Shown: in pieces, positions 17,042-26,008 of the stretch | Numbering within the stretch: position 1 is the first letter of the stretch | How the letters are laid out: every line of letters starts with the position of its first letter | Origin: Vibrio hepatarius | GTDB lineage: Bacteria; Pseudomonadota; Gammaproteobacteria; Enterobacterales; Vibrionaceae | Direction: 5' to 3' | Assembly (NCBI RefSeq): GCF_011806575.1 | Contig: NZ_JAATOO010000017.1 | Location: forward strand, 43,625 to 107,624 | Length of the DNA: 64,000 nt | Notes under the pieces: generated by a model | Database searches by the model: none | What the model was told of the DNA's origin: nothing | Seen by the model: the letters and a program-made list of their open reading frames with translations, nothing else | Program-made: the position numbers and the translations under genes

Positions 17042-17239
17042 CTAGTGAATAAGGCCCAGCTCTTTTGCCTCTTCAATCGTTAAACCACTTTCTCGGATCT
17101 CTCTCAATGCTTCAATACGGCGACGAGCTTCCGCTGATTTAACGCTTCTGACTGGCTTTTGTGACTCTACTTCTTCCGTGAAGTCCCACGTTTCTGCAAT
17201 TTTAGTCATTTCATCATGGTCAATAGAATTAATGGACAT
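17042..17239 (-). CDS. small protein, 65 aa, unknown
   Basis: ATG 17239 follows a strong GGAGG by 5 bases, so this start beats the upstream one at 17260. The peptide has an acidic N-terminal half and a C-terminal helix AEARRRIEALREIRESG followed by TIEEAKELGLIH. The RRRIE block recalls the PA3496 family of small proteins, but this is a weak likeness. No signal peptide or membrane segment is present. Confidence 0.6.
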   Translation of the reverse strand: MSINSIDHDEMTKIAETWDFTEEVESQKPVRSVKSAEARRRIEALREIRESGLTIEEAKELGLIH

Positions 17240-17638
17240 TGTAACCTCCGAACAAACCATGCAAGGGACAGCTAATCTGTAGCAAAAGCACGATACCCTT
17301 GTTAAGAATTTTAGCTCGAGAATGTGATACCGCTAATAGATTAGAAACTCTTACCAATTTTTCTATAAATAGACTTTGCTAGACCCCAATAGTGGCAGTA
17401 CATTTAAAGAATTGTCCCTACTATTTGTGAGTAGATCGCGCTCTCATTTTTCTCTTCCTCAGTGCTCTTTTCACACTCTATTTATCCTAGACATGTTTGT
17501 TCAATAGTCGATTTATCGAGCCAGCTCACAACCTTATTCGCGTCGTACGATTTGGCAAAGCGTCATTTCCTCAACCACACTGATACAAACAGCAAACCCA
17601 ATTCATCTCGATAGATTAATTTTCAGGGTGGGAATGGT
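17240..17638. other. intergenic region, divergent promoters only
   Basis: About 400 bases lie between the 65-aa gene and the 159-aa gene on opposite strands. I see no RNA gene, repeat or clear operator here; it should hold the two promoters. Confidence 0.4.
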
Positions 17639-18118
17639 ATGGAACGACTAGACAAGTGGTTAGACGATATCGCAGATCTGCATCAAAACCGGAAACATGA
17701 TCAAGAGTTGGAGGTATTGATCCTCAACACTCCTACTGAGTTGTGGGGACCTGAAGTCAACGAAACGCAAAGCGCGGCGATCGGATATTGGCTCGATGGT
17801 TGTCTGCAGATTTACTTGCAAGCTCGTTATAGCGCGCCAGAAAAAGCCTACCAATACCTGCAACTGGCCTACAGCCGCCTTCAGCAAGTCGCGTGTAACC
17901 CTGTTAATGAACTCAATCTAAGAGATTGGTGCATGAAACGCTTGCAGCACTTAGCGGTATTGAGTCTCGAGTTTTGTAATCAACAGACACAAGAGAGCTG
18001 GCAGACGCGCTCACATCAGTTGATCGAAGCCCACGTGCACTTTATGGCGGCTCAGTCTTGGAACGAAACTCGGAAAGATGATCAAGGGAAATACGCCTCA
18101 CCCAATCAAATTCACTAA
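17639..18118 (+). CDS. conserved-looking hypothetical protein, 159 aa
   Basis: The frame starts at ATG 17639. The protein is predicted to be all-helical (MERLDKWLDDIADLHQN, then YLQARYSAPEKAYQYLQLAYSRLQQVA), without signal peptide, membrane helix or known motif. Repeated Tyr/Leu/Ala spacing suggests a TPR-like or four-helix fold. It ends about 320 bases before the end of rctB and is convergent with it. I do not recognise the family. Its fixed position near the origin may mean it is part of the core chromosome 2 set. Confidence 0.6.
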   Translation: MERLDKWLDDIADLHQNRKHDQELEVLILNTPTELWGPEVNETQSAAIGYWLDGCLQIYLQARYSAPEKAYQYLQLAYSRLQQVACNPVNELNLRDWCMKRLQHLAVLSLEFCNQQTQESWQTRSHQLIEAHVHFMAAQSWNETRKDDQGKYASPNQIH

Positions 18119-18182
18119 CTCATAGGGAAGAATGATCAAGGAAGTAAACGGACAGAAGAGTGGGATCACTGAATTTGAGATA

Positions 18183-18208
18183 AAAAAATAGCGAGTTAAA
18201 AAACTCGC
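18183..18208 (-). terminator. hairpin with a U-tract on the minus strand
   Basis: The stem GCGAGTT / AACTCGC (18191-18197 with 18202-18208) is followed on the minus strand by TATTTTTTTATC, a good intrinsic terminator. Transcript ends from the plus strand would lack a T-run. It lies 200 bases beyond the rctB terminator, so what it terminates is unclear. Confidence 0.5.
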
Positions 18209-18402
18209 CAAAATATTCAGAATGAATGTAACAATATGAGCCAATCTATCAGGGAATGAAATTCCCTATCCATCAAGAAAGGACTAAGGTTGTCTATTCG
18301 GGATAAATCATAACCAGTTGCAGTGCGCTATATGTCAGTTGATTGTCAGAGATGTGTGCGGTTTTTGTCGGTTATTGAGATGGACACGGTAGCAGCGATA
18401 TG

Positions 18403-18429
18403 AAAAAGCCAGCATTGTAAGCTGGCTTT
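18403..18429 (-). terminator. rctB terminator
   Basis: A 9-bp stem AAAGCCAGC / GCTGGCTTT (18405-18413 with 18421-18429) has a 7-base loop and lies 8 bases after the rctB stop. TTCAT follows on the minus strand. Confidence 0.7.
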
Positions 18430-18436
18430 GCACTTC

Positions 18437-20407
18437 TTACACCGCGACTTCGTCTAATGCGCGGAAGACGGTTTCGTCCAAATGCCCTTCCAACACTTGT
18501 TTACACACTTTCCGGCGCACCGCTAAGCCAGCAATCAGGCGCTCAATCGATAAATGCTTGTTTTCGCTCTGGCCATTATACAGCTCAACCATTTTACTCA
18601 GCGTTTCGTATGGAATCGCTTCTTCACCGACACGCAGGTAGTCAAGCTTGTCTATGAGCTCCAGACACTCTTCTTGGATTGAACCATGGGAATGCCCGGT
18701 CATCGCCGCCAACGCGGTTATAGAGCGTTCTAGAGCCTCTGAGGAGGTATATTTAGAGAGAGTAATGGTGATCTCGTCGGCGTTGATCTCTACCAGGTGT
18801 TTACGCAGCTTCACGCGACGACCTAATTTTCCTTTAGGCGATCGTTCTTTGCGCTGGATCGGTTCAAACTCACCGTCGATGATCTGAGACATCTCATCGA
18901 GTTGCTGTTTGGTGACCATTTCGTTACGCAGTGGGTTAGGCAACGTCGGCGCCATATTACGCTTACCCGCGTTTGTCGTACGGGCACGCGAGTAACGCAA
19001 TACTTCTTCTGCGTCACACTTGATATCAAACTGGTAATCTTTGATCTTGCCTTTTTCGACGATTGCCGAGATCGTCAAATGGTAACCCCACAGGTTAACC
19101 ACAAACAGATCCTCACTCCCCTTCCCGTCCGATAAACGTTTCAGTTCTCGGATCAGATCCATCGAGAAACGACGCCATTCGATATTACGCGCCAACTTCT
19201 GGTTAAGTTCGCTTAGCAACATAACGTCGGTATGGCGACGAGACATGCGACTACGGAAGTAACTGTACAGTTGGAATACCAAGGTGTGCTGCTTCAGGAT
19301 TTCAGGTGGGAACAAGAAGAAATAATCCCGTGTTAGCAGCTCTTCATAGAATGAGGGCTCCCACACCAAGATGTATAGGTTCGGTTTGATACGTATTTCG
19401 CCGTCAGCGCCCTCTGTAGGGGCTTCTTCGGATGCAGTAATGGTACGGGCCAAAAATCGGAAACGATCGCTCTTAAAGCCTTCTGGCATGTTCTCGCTGA
19501 GCCATCGACCAGTCAACTCGTGCAACTGGAAATCAGTAAACTCGATCCGATCAATACTGTCGCGGATCGAATCACGCGCCGGTCCACTGTCTTTCTTGCC
19601 ACGCAAAGACAAAATATCAGTGATGTACAACGGTGTTTTGTTCGGCACATGCGTACCGTCCAACTGGTACTGATGCTGGTGGTGTTCGTGGTATTGCACC
19701 GTCAGCGTAAACAGCGCAAACAACGTCATCAGATCGTCGACCGTCATGATATTTTTCGATGATCGAGTCTCAATCACCGCACGAGTACCGGAGATCGACA
19801 CCATACTTTTTTGGTATTGCTTGCGTGTACGTGGCGGCGCAAGTGCTTGGTCGATGATCCCAGCCCAATTTGTCGGTGATACAACAAACTGATCCGCTTC
19901 GTCCTTCATCACTGGCGGTGTATTCAGCCCGTGTTCATTGAGCAGACGCTTGTTGACTTGAGTTTGAGCCAACGCTTTGGATCGTTTTTGCTTTTCGTTT
20001 TGCTTAACCGATTCGGTGACTAAGCTGGTGGCACCGAGGACAGAAATAAGTTGGTTAGGATTGATGAAGCGATGCAGCATGGTCTTGCCTGCCAATCCTT
20101 CTTCAAAGCGTACTGGGACTTGCTGGAACAAACCGATGTTTACAGCCGCTCTCAGTCTTTGCTGAATAGCCGCTCTCGTGACTTGTCCATCAGTGGCGTC
20201 GATCAGTTCTGTTGTCGAAACCAAACCATCTTTGCTGCTAAAGCCGCGCAGTGAGATAAGGTTCAGAAGTTCAACGATACTTTTCGTTACCCCTTTGAAG
20301 TGTTGGTATTGTTCTATCCAGTTAACCGCCGTTTCAGACACCTCGAACAAATGTCCATCTTTGTGGCTTCTTGGGGCTTTGATCAGTATTTTTTCTTCAG
20401 AACTCAT
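18437..20407 (-). CDS. rctB: chromosome 2 replication initiator RctB
   Basis: The 656-aa protein has the length and sequence of Vibrio RctB (start MSSEEKILIKAPRSHKDGHLFEVSETAVNWIEQYQHFKGVTKSIVELLNL, here given in part by position 1-50). RctB is a multi-domain winged-helix initiator unique to Vibrionaceae. It binds methylated 12-mer iterons in oriCII to melt the origin, and binds longer elements that limit initiation. Transcription runs away from the origin. The promoter region holds repeated GATC motifs where RctB can repress its own gene. The start at 20407 leaves a GGA 8-10 bases upstream. Confidence 0.97.
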   Translation of the reverse strand: MSSEEKILIKAPRSHKDGHLFEVSETAVNWIEQYQHFKGVTKSIVELLNLISLRGFSSKDGLVSTTELIDATDGQVTRAAIQQRLRAAVNIGLFQQVPVRFEEGLAGKTMLHRFINPNQLISVLGATSLVTESVKQNEKQKRSKALAQTQVNKRLLNEHGLNTPPVMKDEADQFVVSPTNWAGIIDQALAPPRTRKQYQKSMVSISGTRAVIETRSSKNIMTVDDLMTLFALFTLTVQYHEHHQHQYQLDGTHVPNKTPLYITDILSLRGKKDSGPARDSIRDSIDRIEFTDFQLHELTGRWLSENMPEGFKSDRFRFLARTITASEEAPTEGADGEIRIKPNLYILVWEPSFYEELLTRDYFFLFPPEILKQHTLVFQLYSYFRSRMSRRHTDVMLLSELNQKLARNIEWRRFSMDLIRELKRLSDGKGSEDLFVVNLWGYHLTISAIVEKGKIKDYQFDIKCDAEEVLRYSRARTTNAGKRNMAPTLPNPLRNEMVTKQQLDEMSQIIDGEFEPIQRKERSPKGKLGRRVKLRKHLVEINADEITITLSKYTSSEALERSITALAAMTGHSHGSIQEECLELIDKLDYLRVGEEAIPYETLSKMVELYNGQSENKHLSIERLIAGLAVRRKVCKQVLEGHLDETVFRALDEVAV

Positions 20408-20523
20408 TATTGGATCCGCATCACACTAGCCGTAATATTGCTATAGTTCCTGAAGAATAAAGAAAAAAAGATCATAAATAAAGAAAAAACTTGTTGTTTT
20501 AAATAACTGATCTTTCTGATTAA

Positions 20524-20550
20524 TATGATCTAAATTGATTATATGATCTA
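20524..20550. promoter_or_regulatory. direct repeats in the rctB promoter
   Basis: TATGATCTA occurs at 20524-20532 and 20542-20550, 18 bases apart, with more GATC motifs at 20469 and 20553. They lie 117-143 bases upstream of the rctB start. In V. cholerae the rctB promoter carries a 29-mer RctB site for autorepression; this is the equivalent place. Confidence 0.5.
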
Positions 20551-20615
20551 TTGATCAGGGAGACGATTTGCTTATAACTTCATGTAATCAAATAAGTTTT
20601 TTTTTGAGCCTCTGA

Positions 20616-20740
20616 AAGCATGATCATAAGATTCCCGAAAGCATGATCAATAAGTTATTGAAAGCATGATCAAAAACGTTCAGAACCATGATCATCAAAC
20701 TTAGGAACGCATGATCAAAGACATATCAGAAGCATGATCA
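20616..20740 (+). repeat. six RctB 12-mer iterons
   Basis: ATGATCA cores start at 20620, 20643, 20666, 20688, 20711 and 20734: spacings 23, 23, 22, 23 and 23. Most are preceded by GAAAGC or GAA(C/G)(C/G). The phasing of about two helical turns puts all sites on one face of the DNA, as in initiator arrays. Confidence 0.92.
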
Positions 20741-20755
20741 TCAACACAACACATG

Positions 20756-20764
20756 TTATCCACA
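20756..20764. promoter_or_regulatory. DnaA box 1
   Basis: TTATCCACA is a perfect consensus DnaA box, 16 bases beyond the last iteron. Confidence 0.85.
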
Positions 20765-21300
20765 AGTGAAAGAATAACTTTACTTTTTTCTCTATGAATT
20801 TGCTCTACGGCATGCTCAATTTTTACGAAAGAATGATCAAGGTGAAGTGTAAAATAGCCCATTTTCTCATATCAACACCAATCAAAACCGTTTGAGCGAC
20901 ACGTTCCTATTGTTATCCACATCGCTGAATGAAAGCCAAACTTGTCGAAAGCATGATCAAGAAAACTGCGGAACGATGGACAATCAACTGTAAGTGGCTC
21001 GACGGAGGCGGGAATCTAACCTGAAATCCTCTCAAACCTTAGTTCAACTGCATTCGTCCGTAATTCGTCTTGAAATTTTCATGCTTCCGGAGCGCACTTA
21101 ACTTGATCATTGTTCCGATCAATTTAATCAAACGATCGAGCAAATAGGAATGTTCTCGATGCGGCGCGAATTCCTTGATCATCGTTCCTTAAAGGCAAAT
21201 TATAGCCGAAAGCATGATCAAGAATGTCCCCTTGATCATCGTTTCGTGTTTTTCCTTAATTTTATTTTCACCTGCCAAGTGATGCCCTACTCGATCCAGA
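20765..21300. other. oriCII negative-control region (rctA/inc equivalent)
   Basis: No convincing gene is present. Irregular GATC elements continue: ATGATCA at 20833, 20953 and 21214, and the inverted TGATCAT at 21104, 21176 and 21233. Unlike the core iterons they occur in both orientations and at uneven spacing. In V. cholerae this region holds 11-mers and 39-mers that titrate or handcuff RctB, and a transcribed but not translated rctA. A 79-codon frame at 21150 is likely spurious. Confidence 0.6.
20913..20921. promoter_or_regulatory. DnaA box 2
   Basis: A second perfect TTATCCACA lies in the same orientation, 157 bases from the first, in the control region. Confidence 0.75.
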
Positions 21301-21400
21301 TCGCATTGATTAAATTATCCGCATTAGAAGTCAAAATGACATCCGCCGTAAAATATGCTCGAAAGCTAATCGTTCCGGACGTTCAATGAATAATCACATG

Positions 21401-21413
21401 TTTACAATGTAAA
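21401..21413. promoter_or_regulatory. parS2 site upstream of parA2
   Basis: TTTACAATGTAAA is a full match to parS2. The symmetry extends outwards: TCACAT at 21394-21399 mirrors ATGTGA at 21415-21420. It lies 220 bases before parA2. Confidence 0.8.
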
Positions 21414-21633
21414 TATGTGACGCGGTAACACTTTAATTTTAAAGCTATTTGCAGTGCATTATCAACGTAGAAAATAGGCGTTTCTGGTTTGCTTTTTGTT
21501 AATAGTCATTAAAACAACTGAAATAATTCTATTTAATGTGATGTTAATGCAGAAGTGAATGTTCACCTTTTTATTGTATATGTCTTTAAATGCTGTACAA
21601 TCGTAAGCAAATCATTAATAACGGAATTTGGCA

Positions 21634-22851
21634 ATGAAAAGAGAACAAACGATAGAAAGTCTCATTCAGTTAGCTGAGCAAACTGCACAGGTCCAAGCTG
21701 ACCGTATCGAGATTGTGTTAGAAGAACGTAGCGACGACCACTTTCCACCGATGTCGAAAGCATTAATGGAAACACGTTCAGGTTTGACAAGACGCAAGCT
21801 AGACGATGCGATCAGTAAACTGGAAGAGTCTGGTCACCAGTTCACTAAAAATAACGCAAACCATTATTCGATTTCTTTGCAAGAAGCACATATGTTGATG
21901 GACGCGGCGGGCATACCCAAGTTCCATGAACGTAAGAAAAATGGCGACAACAAACCGTGGATCATCAACGTACAGAACCAAAAGGGTGGTACGGGAAAAT
22001 CGATGACCGCAGTGCATTTAGCGGCGTGTCTGGCGTTAAATCTTGATAAGCGCTATCGCATTTGTTTGATTGACTTGGATCCACAGGGCTCACTTCGTTT
22101 GTTCTTGAACCCGCAAATCAGCCTGACTGACCACGAGAATATCTATTCGGCTGTCGACGTTATGTTGGATAACGTGCCAGACGGTACTGAAGTCGATAAA
22201 GAATTCCTGCAAAAGAATGTACTGCTTCCTACTCAGTATCCAAACTTGAAGACGGTATCAGCATTCCCAGAAGATGCGATGTTTAATGCTGAAGCTTGGC
22301 AGAATTTATCGCAAAACCAATCTCTGGATATCGTCAAACTGCTAAAAGAAAAGCTGATCGATAAGATTGCAGATGAGTTTGACGTTATCATGATTGATAC
22401 CGGTCCGCACGTTGACCCGTTGGTTTGGAATGCGATGTACGCGTCAAATGCGCTGCTGATTCCGTGTGCGGCTAAGCGTTTAGACTGGGCGTCAACGGTC
22501 AACTTCTTCCAGCATCTTCCTACTGTATACGAAATGTTCCCAGAAGATTGGCAAGGTTTAGAGTTCGTACGTCTGATGCCAACGATGTTTGAAGACGACA
22601 ATAAGAAGCAAGTCGCGGTACTCACGGAGATGAACTACTTGTTGGGTGATCAAGTGATGATGGCGACCATTCCTCGCAGCCGCGCATTTGAAACTTGTGC
22701 AGATACGTACAGCACGGTATTTGACCTCACAACCGGTGATTTTGAAGGCGGTAAGAAAACCCTCGCTACCGCACAGGACGCAGTGCAAAAGAGTGCTTTA
22801 GAGCTTGAACGCGTTCTCCACAGTCATTGGTCATCACTAAATCAGGGGTAA
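21634..22851 (+). CDS. parA2: chromosome 2 partition ATPase ParA2
   Basis: The 405-aa protein has an N-terminal DNA-binding region (about residues 1-100, with SGLTRRKLDDAISKLEESG as a helix-turn-helix). It is followed by a Walker ATPase: QNQKGGTGKSMTAVHLAA with the deviant Walker A, DLDPQGS, and MIDTGPHVDP. This type Ia ParA layout moves the origin by ATP-driven filament or gradient cycles with ParB2. ATG 21634 is chosen over TTG 21628, which has no proper site upstream. It is 7 bases from parB2. Confidence 0.95.
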   Translation: MKREQTIESLIQLAEQTAQVQADRIEIVLEERSDDHFPPMSKALMETRSGLTRRKLDDAISKLEESGHQFTKNNANHYSISLQEAHMLMDAAGIPKFHERKKNGDNKPWIINVQNQKGGTGKSMTAVHLAACLALNLDKRYRICLIDLDPQGSLRLFLNPQISLTDHENIYSAVDVMLDNVPDGTEVDKEFLQKNVLLPTQYPNLKTVSAFPEDAMFNAEAWQNLSQNQSLDIVKLLKEKLIDKIADEFDVIMIDTGPHVDPLVWNAMYASNALLIPCAAKRLDWASTVNFFQHLPTVYEMFPEDWQGLEFVRLMPTMFEDDNKKQVAVLTEMNYLLGDQVMMATIPRSRAFETCADTYSTVFDLTTGDFEGGKKTLATAQDAVQKSALELERVLHSHWSSLNQG

Positions 22852-22858
22852 TTAGGTT

Positions 22859-23830
22859 ATGGCAATTAAAACTTCAGATTTAAACGCAAGATTATTTGGT
22901 AAAGCAAACAAACGCCATGTGACGACGCCTCAACAAGCGCAGCAAGCTGCAAAAGAGCAGGCACAAGTGATTGAACTTGCGGTGGCAGGTGAAGAGATGG
23001 TTCAGTTTGAACTAGTGCGCATTCCCGCCGAGCAGGTGAGTGAACAAACGGTTGTGTTTGCAGAAAACGCGCGTGAGCAGTCTTTCTTAAACGAGCACGC
23101 ACTGTCTGATGTGCTGGTTACACTGCGTGAGCGTGGTCAGCAATACCCAGCAGTAGGTCGCAAACGCGAAGACGGCAAGATTGAAGTATTGGACGGTAGC
23201 CGCCGCCGTATGTCTTGTATCTTAGCGGAGAAAGAGTTCCTAATTTACGTGGGTGAGAATATTAGCGGTGAACACGCTAAGTTCTTATCTGATGTGGCAA
23301 ACGCTCATAAACCGCTGTCTCTTTTCGAGAAGGGCAAAGAGATGTTAGCCAAGCTAGAAAGCGGCGAAGCCGAAGACCAAAAAGCATTAGCGAAAATGTT
23401 CCAGTGTAGCGAAGCGCTGGTCAGTGGCGCGCTGAAGGCAGCAGATTTGCCGCTGGAATTACTGCAAGCGTATCCAAATGTTGCAGACTTAGGTCGTCCA
23501 ACTATCGTTAAACTGCACAAACAGTACAACACGCTCAACGACGAAAAACGTTCTGCGTTGCTGGAGAAATGCAGTTCTAAAGACGGTTTTGTTTGGCAAC
23601 GTAGCTCAGCACAGGGTGTCGCGCGTATCACTAAAGACGTAACCGAAACCATTGAAGCCTGGATTGAAGAGCTGTCGCCAAAGAAAGCGGCGGTTTCTGC
23701 AAAGACTGATTTAGTCAAAGGCAGAGCGAGCTACACGCGCAAAGGCAACAGCTTGTCGCTCAACTTGAAGAAAGTCGACGATACGCTGATGCAAGAAATC
23801 CTAGACTTCGTATCAGGCAAGCTGCAATAG
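22859..23830 (+). CDS. parB2: chromosome 2 centromere-binding protein ParB2
   Basis: The 323-aa protein has an N-terminal ParB/Srx domain with the box II motif LDGSRRRMSCILAE (about residues 113-126) that binds CTP and contacts ParB neighbours. A helix-turn-helix follows around KALAKMFQCSEALVSGALKAADLP (about 178-200), and a C-terminal dimerisation part completes it. It binds the parS2 sites listed here. It shares an operon with parA2 and is followed by a terminator. Confidence 0.94.
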   Translation: MAIKTSDLNARLFGKANKRHVTTPQQAQQAAKEQAQVIELAVAGEEMVQFELVRIPAEQVSEQTVVFAENAREQSFLNEHALSDVLVTLRERGQQYPAVGRKREDGKIEVLDGSRRRMSCILAEKEFLIYVGENISGEHAKFLSDVANAHKPLSLFEKGKEMLAKLESGEAEDQKALAKMFQCSEALVSGALKAADLPLELLQAYPNVADLGRPTIVKLHKQYNTLNDEKRSALLEKCSSKDGFVWQRSSAQGVARITKDVTETIEAWIEELSPKKAAVSAKTDLVKGRASYTRKGNSLSLNLKKVDDTLMQEILDFVSGKLQ

Positions 23831-23845
23831 CGAACCACGATATTA

Positions 23846-23870
23846 AAAGCCGCCGAGAGCGGCTTTTTTT
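23846..23870 (+). terminator. parA2B2 terminator
   Basis: The stem AAAGCCGC / GCGGCTTT (23846-23853 with 23859-23866) with a 5-base loop is followed by a T-run. Confidence 0.88.
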
Positions 23871-23918
23871 ATGCCATAATATTGTTCTCATTAGTTTAAT
23901 TACCCACTTGAGTACTCC

Positions 23919-25928
23919 ATGGTTGAGAACAGAAATTACATAAGTCAGCTATTCGCTAGTGCAACTACGCGTCGGCACCGATTTGGTGTAGTGCTTAAAG
24001 GCGACGGGAAATGGCAACAATCATGGATACAACAAGCGGCAGAGCAAATTGCACCACAGCACGTATTTCAACTCGGTGGGCAAGCGCCCGATTACGTTAG
24101 CAAGAGTGTTGGGTTCGCCAAAGGACATCAATTGCTGGGACAGGAATGCCGTCTGCTCGTCTGTGATTTTGATAATGGCTTTGACGCGAACAGCTTTAGC
24201 GCCGCAATTGGCTGCGTTGTCGGTGGCGGACTGGTGCTGATTCTACCTAAAAAAAGTCAACCGACGTCGTTAGGTGATTGTTGGCTTCAACGCGCATTGG
24301 AACAACTGCTTATAATCGAACAAGACAAACCACTACCAGTGCTTTCTGATAGTCAAGCATCACTGGCAGAGCCGTTTGTACAGCAGCAACAAGCCGTTGA
24401 GTTAGTGCGAAAAGTGGTAGAAGGACACCGAAAGCGTCCGTTAGTCATCACCGCTGACCGTGGGCGAGGAAAGAGCAGTGCCTTAGGTATCGCCGCAGCA
24501 GAACTAATAAACCGCCGTAAAATTCATATTGTTTTGACCGCACCGTCTATGGCGACGGTCCAACCTGTGTTCGAACACGCGTTACGGTTACTTGACGATG
24601 CAAAGCAAACACAAGGACGCATTGTTTGTGGTGACTCCGTATTGGAATTCGTTTCGCCGGATGAAGTATTGCGTCGTCGTCCTCAATGCGATTGTTTGTT
24701 TGTCGATGAAGCGTCTGCGATTCCTATCCCAATGCTTAAGCGAATGGTTGAGCACTATCATCGCACCGTCTTTTCGACCACCGTACACGGTTACGAAGGT
24801 TGTGGACGAGGCTTTACGCTTAAGTTTCAAACTTGGCTGAGCGCTAATCGTCCCGGTTATCACCACTATCATCTAGACCAACCTATTCGCTGGAATAACC
24901 AAGACCCTCTAGAAGAATGGCACTTCAGCACATTTCTCCTCGACGCCGAGTTGAATGAGCTAGCGAGCGCTGCTGTTGGCGGTGAACTTAAGTTACTTGA
25001 TAAGCAGCGTTTGTTCGAACAACCTGACTTGCTTCGCTCTTGCTTTGCGTTGTTGGTTAACGCGCATTATCAAACCTCGCCAAACGATTTAATGTTGCTC
25101 CTCAACGACGATGCAATTCATGTCTATGCGAGATTCGAGAATCAAGTGTGTCTCGGCTGCATGCTGGCTGTAGAAGAAGGTGGATTGTCTGATGAGCTGA
25201 TCGCAGACATTCAGCATGGCAAACGTCGTCCGAAAGGCCACTTGGTCGCGACTACGTTAGCGAATCAACTCGGTTTGGCTGATGCGGCAAAGATGCGCAG
25301 CTTACGTATTATGCGTATTGCCGTTCACCCACAGCATCAACGCAGTGGAGTAGGGCAGACGATGCTGGAGCAGTTGATTGAGAAAGGTCAATATGATTTC
25401 TACTCAACCAGCTTTGGGGCAACCAGCGATTTGGTTTCTTTCTGGCAACGTTGTGGATTCCAATCGGTTCGACTAGGTAGTAGCAGAGAACAAGCAAGCG
25501 GCACGCACTCCTTGATCATGGTTCATGGGGCAAGTGCACTCGTGCAGCAGACCAGAGATTACTTCCGTCAGTATATTCAGTTTTCACTGCCGTCTTTGTT
25601 CCAAGATATTGAGATTGACCTCGTCCGTAAATTGGTCGCGCAAGACGATGCTTTCGTTGAATTACCTGATGTACCAGCATTGATTCGCCATTACTGTCAT
25701 GGCGGAGCGAGCTATGACAGCATTGCCCCTGTACTAGACTCGTTATGGAAGAGAGCTCCTGAGTTAGTTTCGCTGTTTAGTGACTTAGTACTTCGCAAGG
25801 TAGTACAAGGTTACACTTGGCAACAGTGTGTGGATGAGTTTGCACTCACGGGGAAGAAGCAGGCCGAACAGCAGTTCCGACACGATTTAAATACTAAGCT
25901 GTTAGCAAGCCAGCCTTTGGTGGATTGA
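23919..25928 (+). CDS. tmcA: tRNA(Met) cytidine acetyltransferase TmcA
   Basis: The 669-aa enzyme acetylates the wobble cytidine (C34) of elongator tRNA-Met, keeping AUG and AUA codons apart. The N-terminal TmcA domain is followed by an RNA-helicase-like ATPase with Walker A at about 181-188 (RGRGKSSA) and FVDEASAIP at about 261-269. A GNAT domain follows, with the acetyl-CoA loop VHPQHQRSGVG near 470, then a C-terminal tRNA-binding tail. The length is normal for TmcA. The start ATG 23919 has a weak ribosome-binding site. parS2 sites begin 2 bases after the stop. Confidence 0.93.
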   Translation: MVENRNYISQLFASATTRRHRFGVVLKGDGKWQQSWIQQAAEQIAPQHVFQLGGQAPDYVSKSVGFAKGHQLLGQECRLLVCDFDNGFDANSFSAAIGCVVGGGLVLILPKKSQPTSLGDCWLQRALEQLLIIEQDKPLPVLSDSQASLAEPFVQQQQAVELVRKVVEGHRKRPLVITADRGRGKSSALGIAAAELINRRKIHIVLTAPSMATVQPVFEHALRLLDDAKQTQGRIVCGDSVLEFVSPDEVLRRRPQCDCLFVDEASAIPIPMLKRMVEHYHRTVFSTTVHGYEGCGRGFTLKFQTWLSANRPGYHHYHLDQPIRWNNQDPLEEWHFSTFLLDAELNELASAAVGGELKLLDKQRLFEQPDLLRSCFALLVNAHYQTSPNDLMLLLNDDAIHVYARFENQVCLGCMLAVEEGGLSDELIADIQHGKRRPKGHLVATTLANQLGLADAAKMRSLRIMRIAVHPQHQRSGVGQTMLEQLIEKGQYDFYSTSFGATSDLVSFWQRCGFQSVRLGSSREQASGTHSLIMVHGASALVQQTRDYFRQYIQFSLPSLFQDIEIDLVRKLVAQDDAFVELPDVPALIRHYCHGGASYDSIAPVLDSLWKRAPELVSLFSDLVLRKVVQGYTWQQCVDEFALTGKKQAEQQFRHDLNTKLLASQPLVD

Positions 25929-25929
25929 A

Positions 25930-25942
25930 TTTACACTGTAAA
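25930..25942. promoter_or_regulatory. parS2 site
   Basis: TTTACACTGTAAA starts 2 bases after the tmcA stop codon. First of a cluster of three sites. Confidence 0.8.
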
Positions 25943-25972
25943 CGCGAGTGCTATGAAGGTTTAGCTTGTCGA

Positions 25973-25985
25973 TTTACAGTGTAAA
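25973..25985. promoter_or_regulatory. parS2 site
   Basis: TTTACAGTGTAAA is a full match, 43 bases after the previous site. Confidence 0.8.
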
Positions 25986-25995
25986 GACATGGTAT

Positions 25996-26008
25996 TTTAC
26001 ACTTTAAA
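25996..26008. promoter_or_regulatory. degenerate parS2 site
   Basis: TTTACACTTTAAA has one mismatch (G to T) and lies 23 bases after the second site. It may add to ParB2 loading at this cluster. Confidence 0.4.

Larger units (their letters stand above)
20460..20764. other. oriCII: oriCII, minimal origin of chromosome 2
   Basis: In order from the rctB side there is an AT-rich stretch (20460-20615) suited to strand opening, six regularly spaced ATGATCA iterons (20616-20740) and a perfect DnaA box (20756-20764). This order matches the V. cholerae oriCII core. Every iteron contains a Dam site, in keeping with the known need for adenine methylation for RctB binding. Confidence 0.9.

Noticed and set aside
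21150..21389. 79-codon frame in the oriCII control region
   Set aside because: No ribosome-binding site, crosses many GATC repeat elements, and the equivalent V. cholerae rctA frame is known not to need translation.
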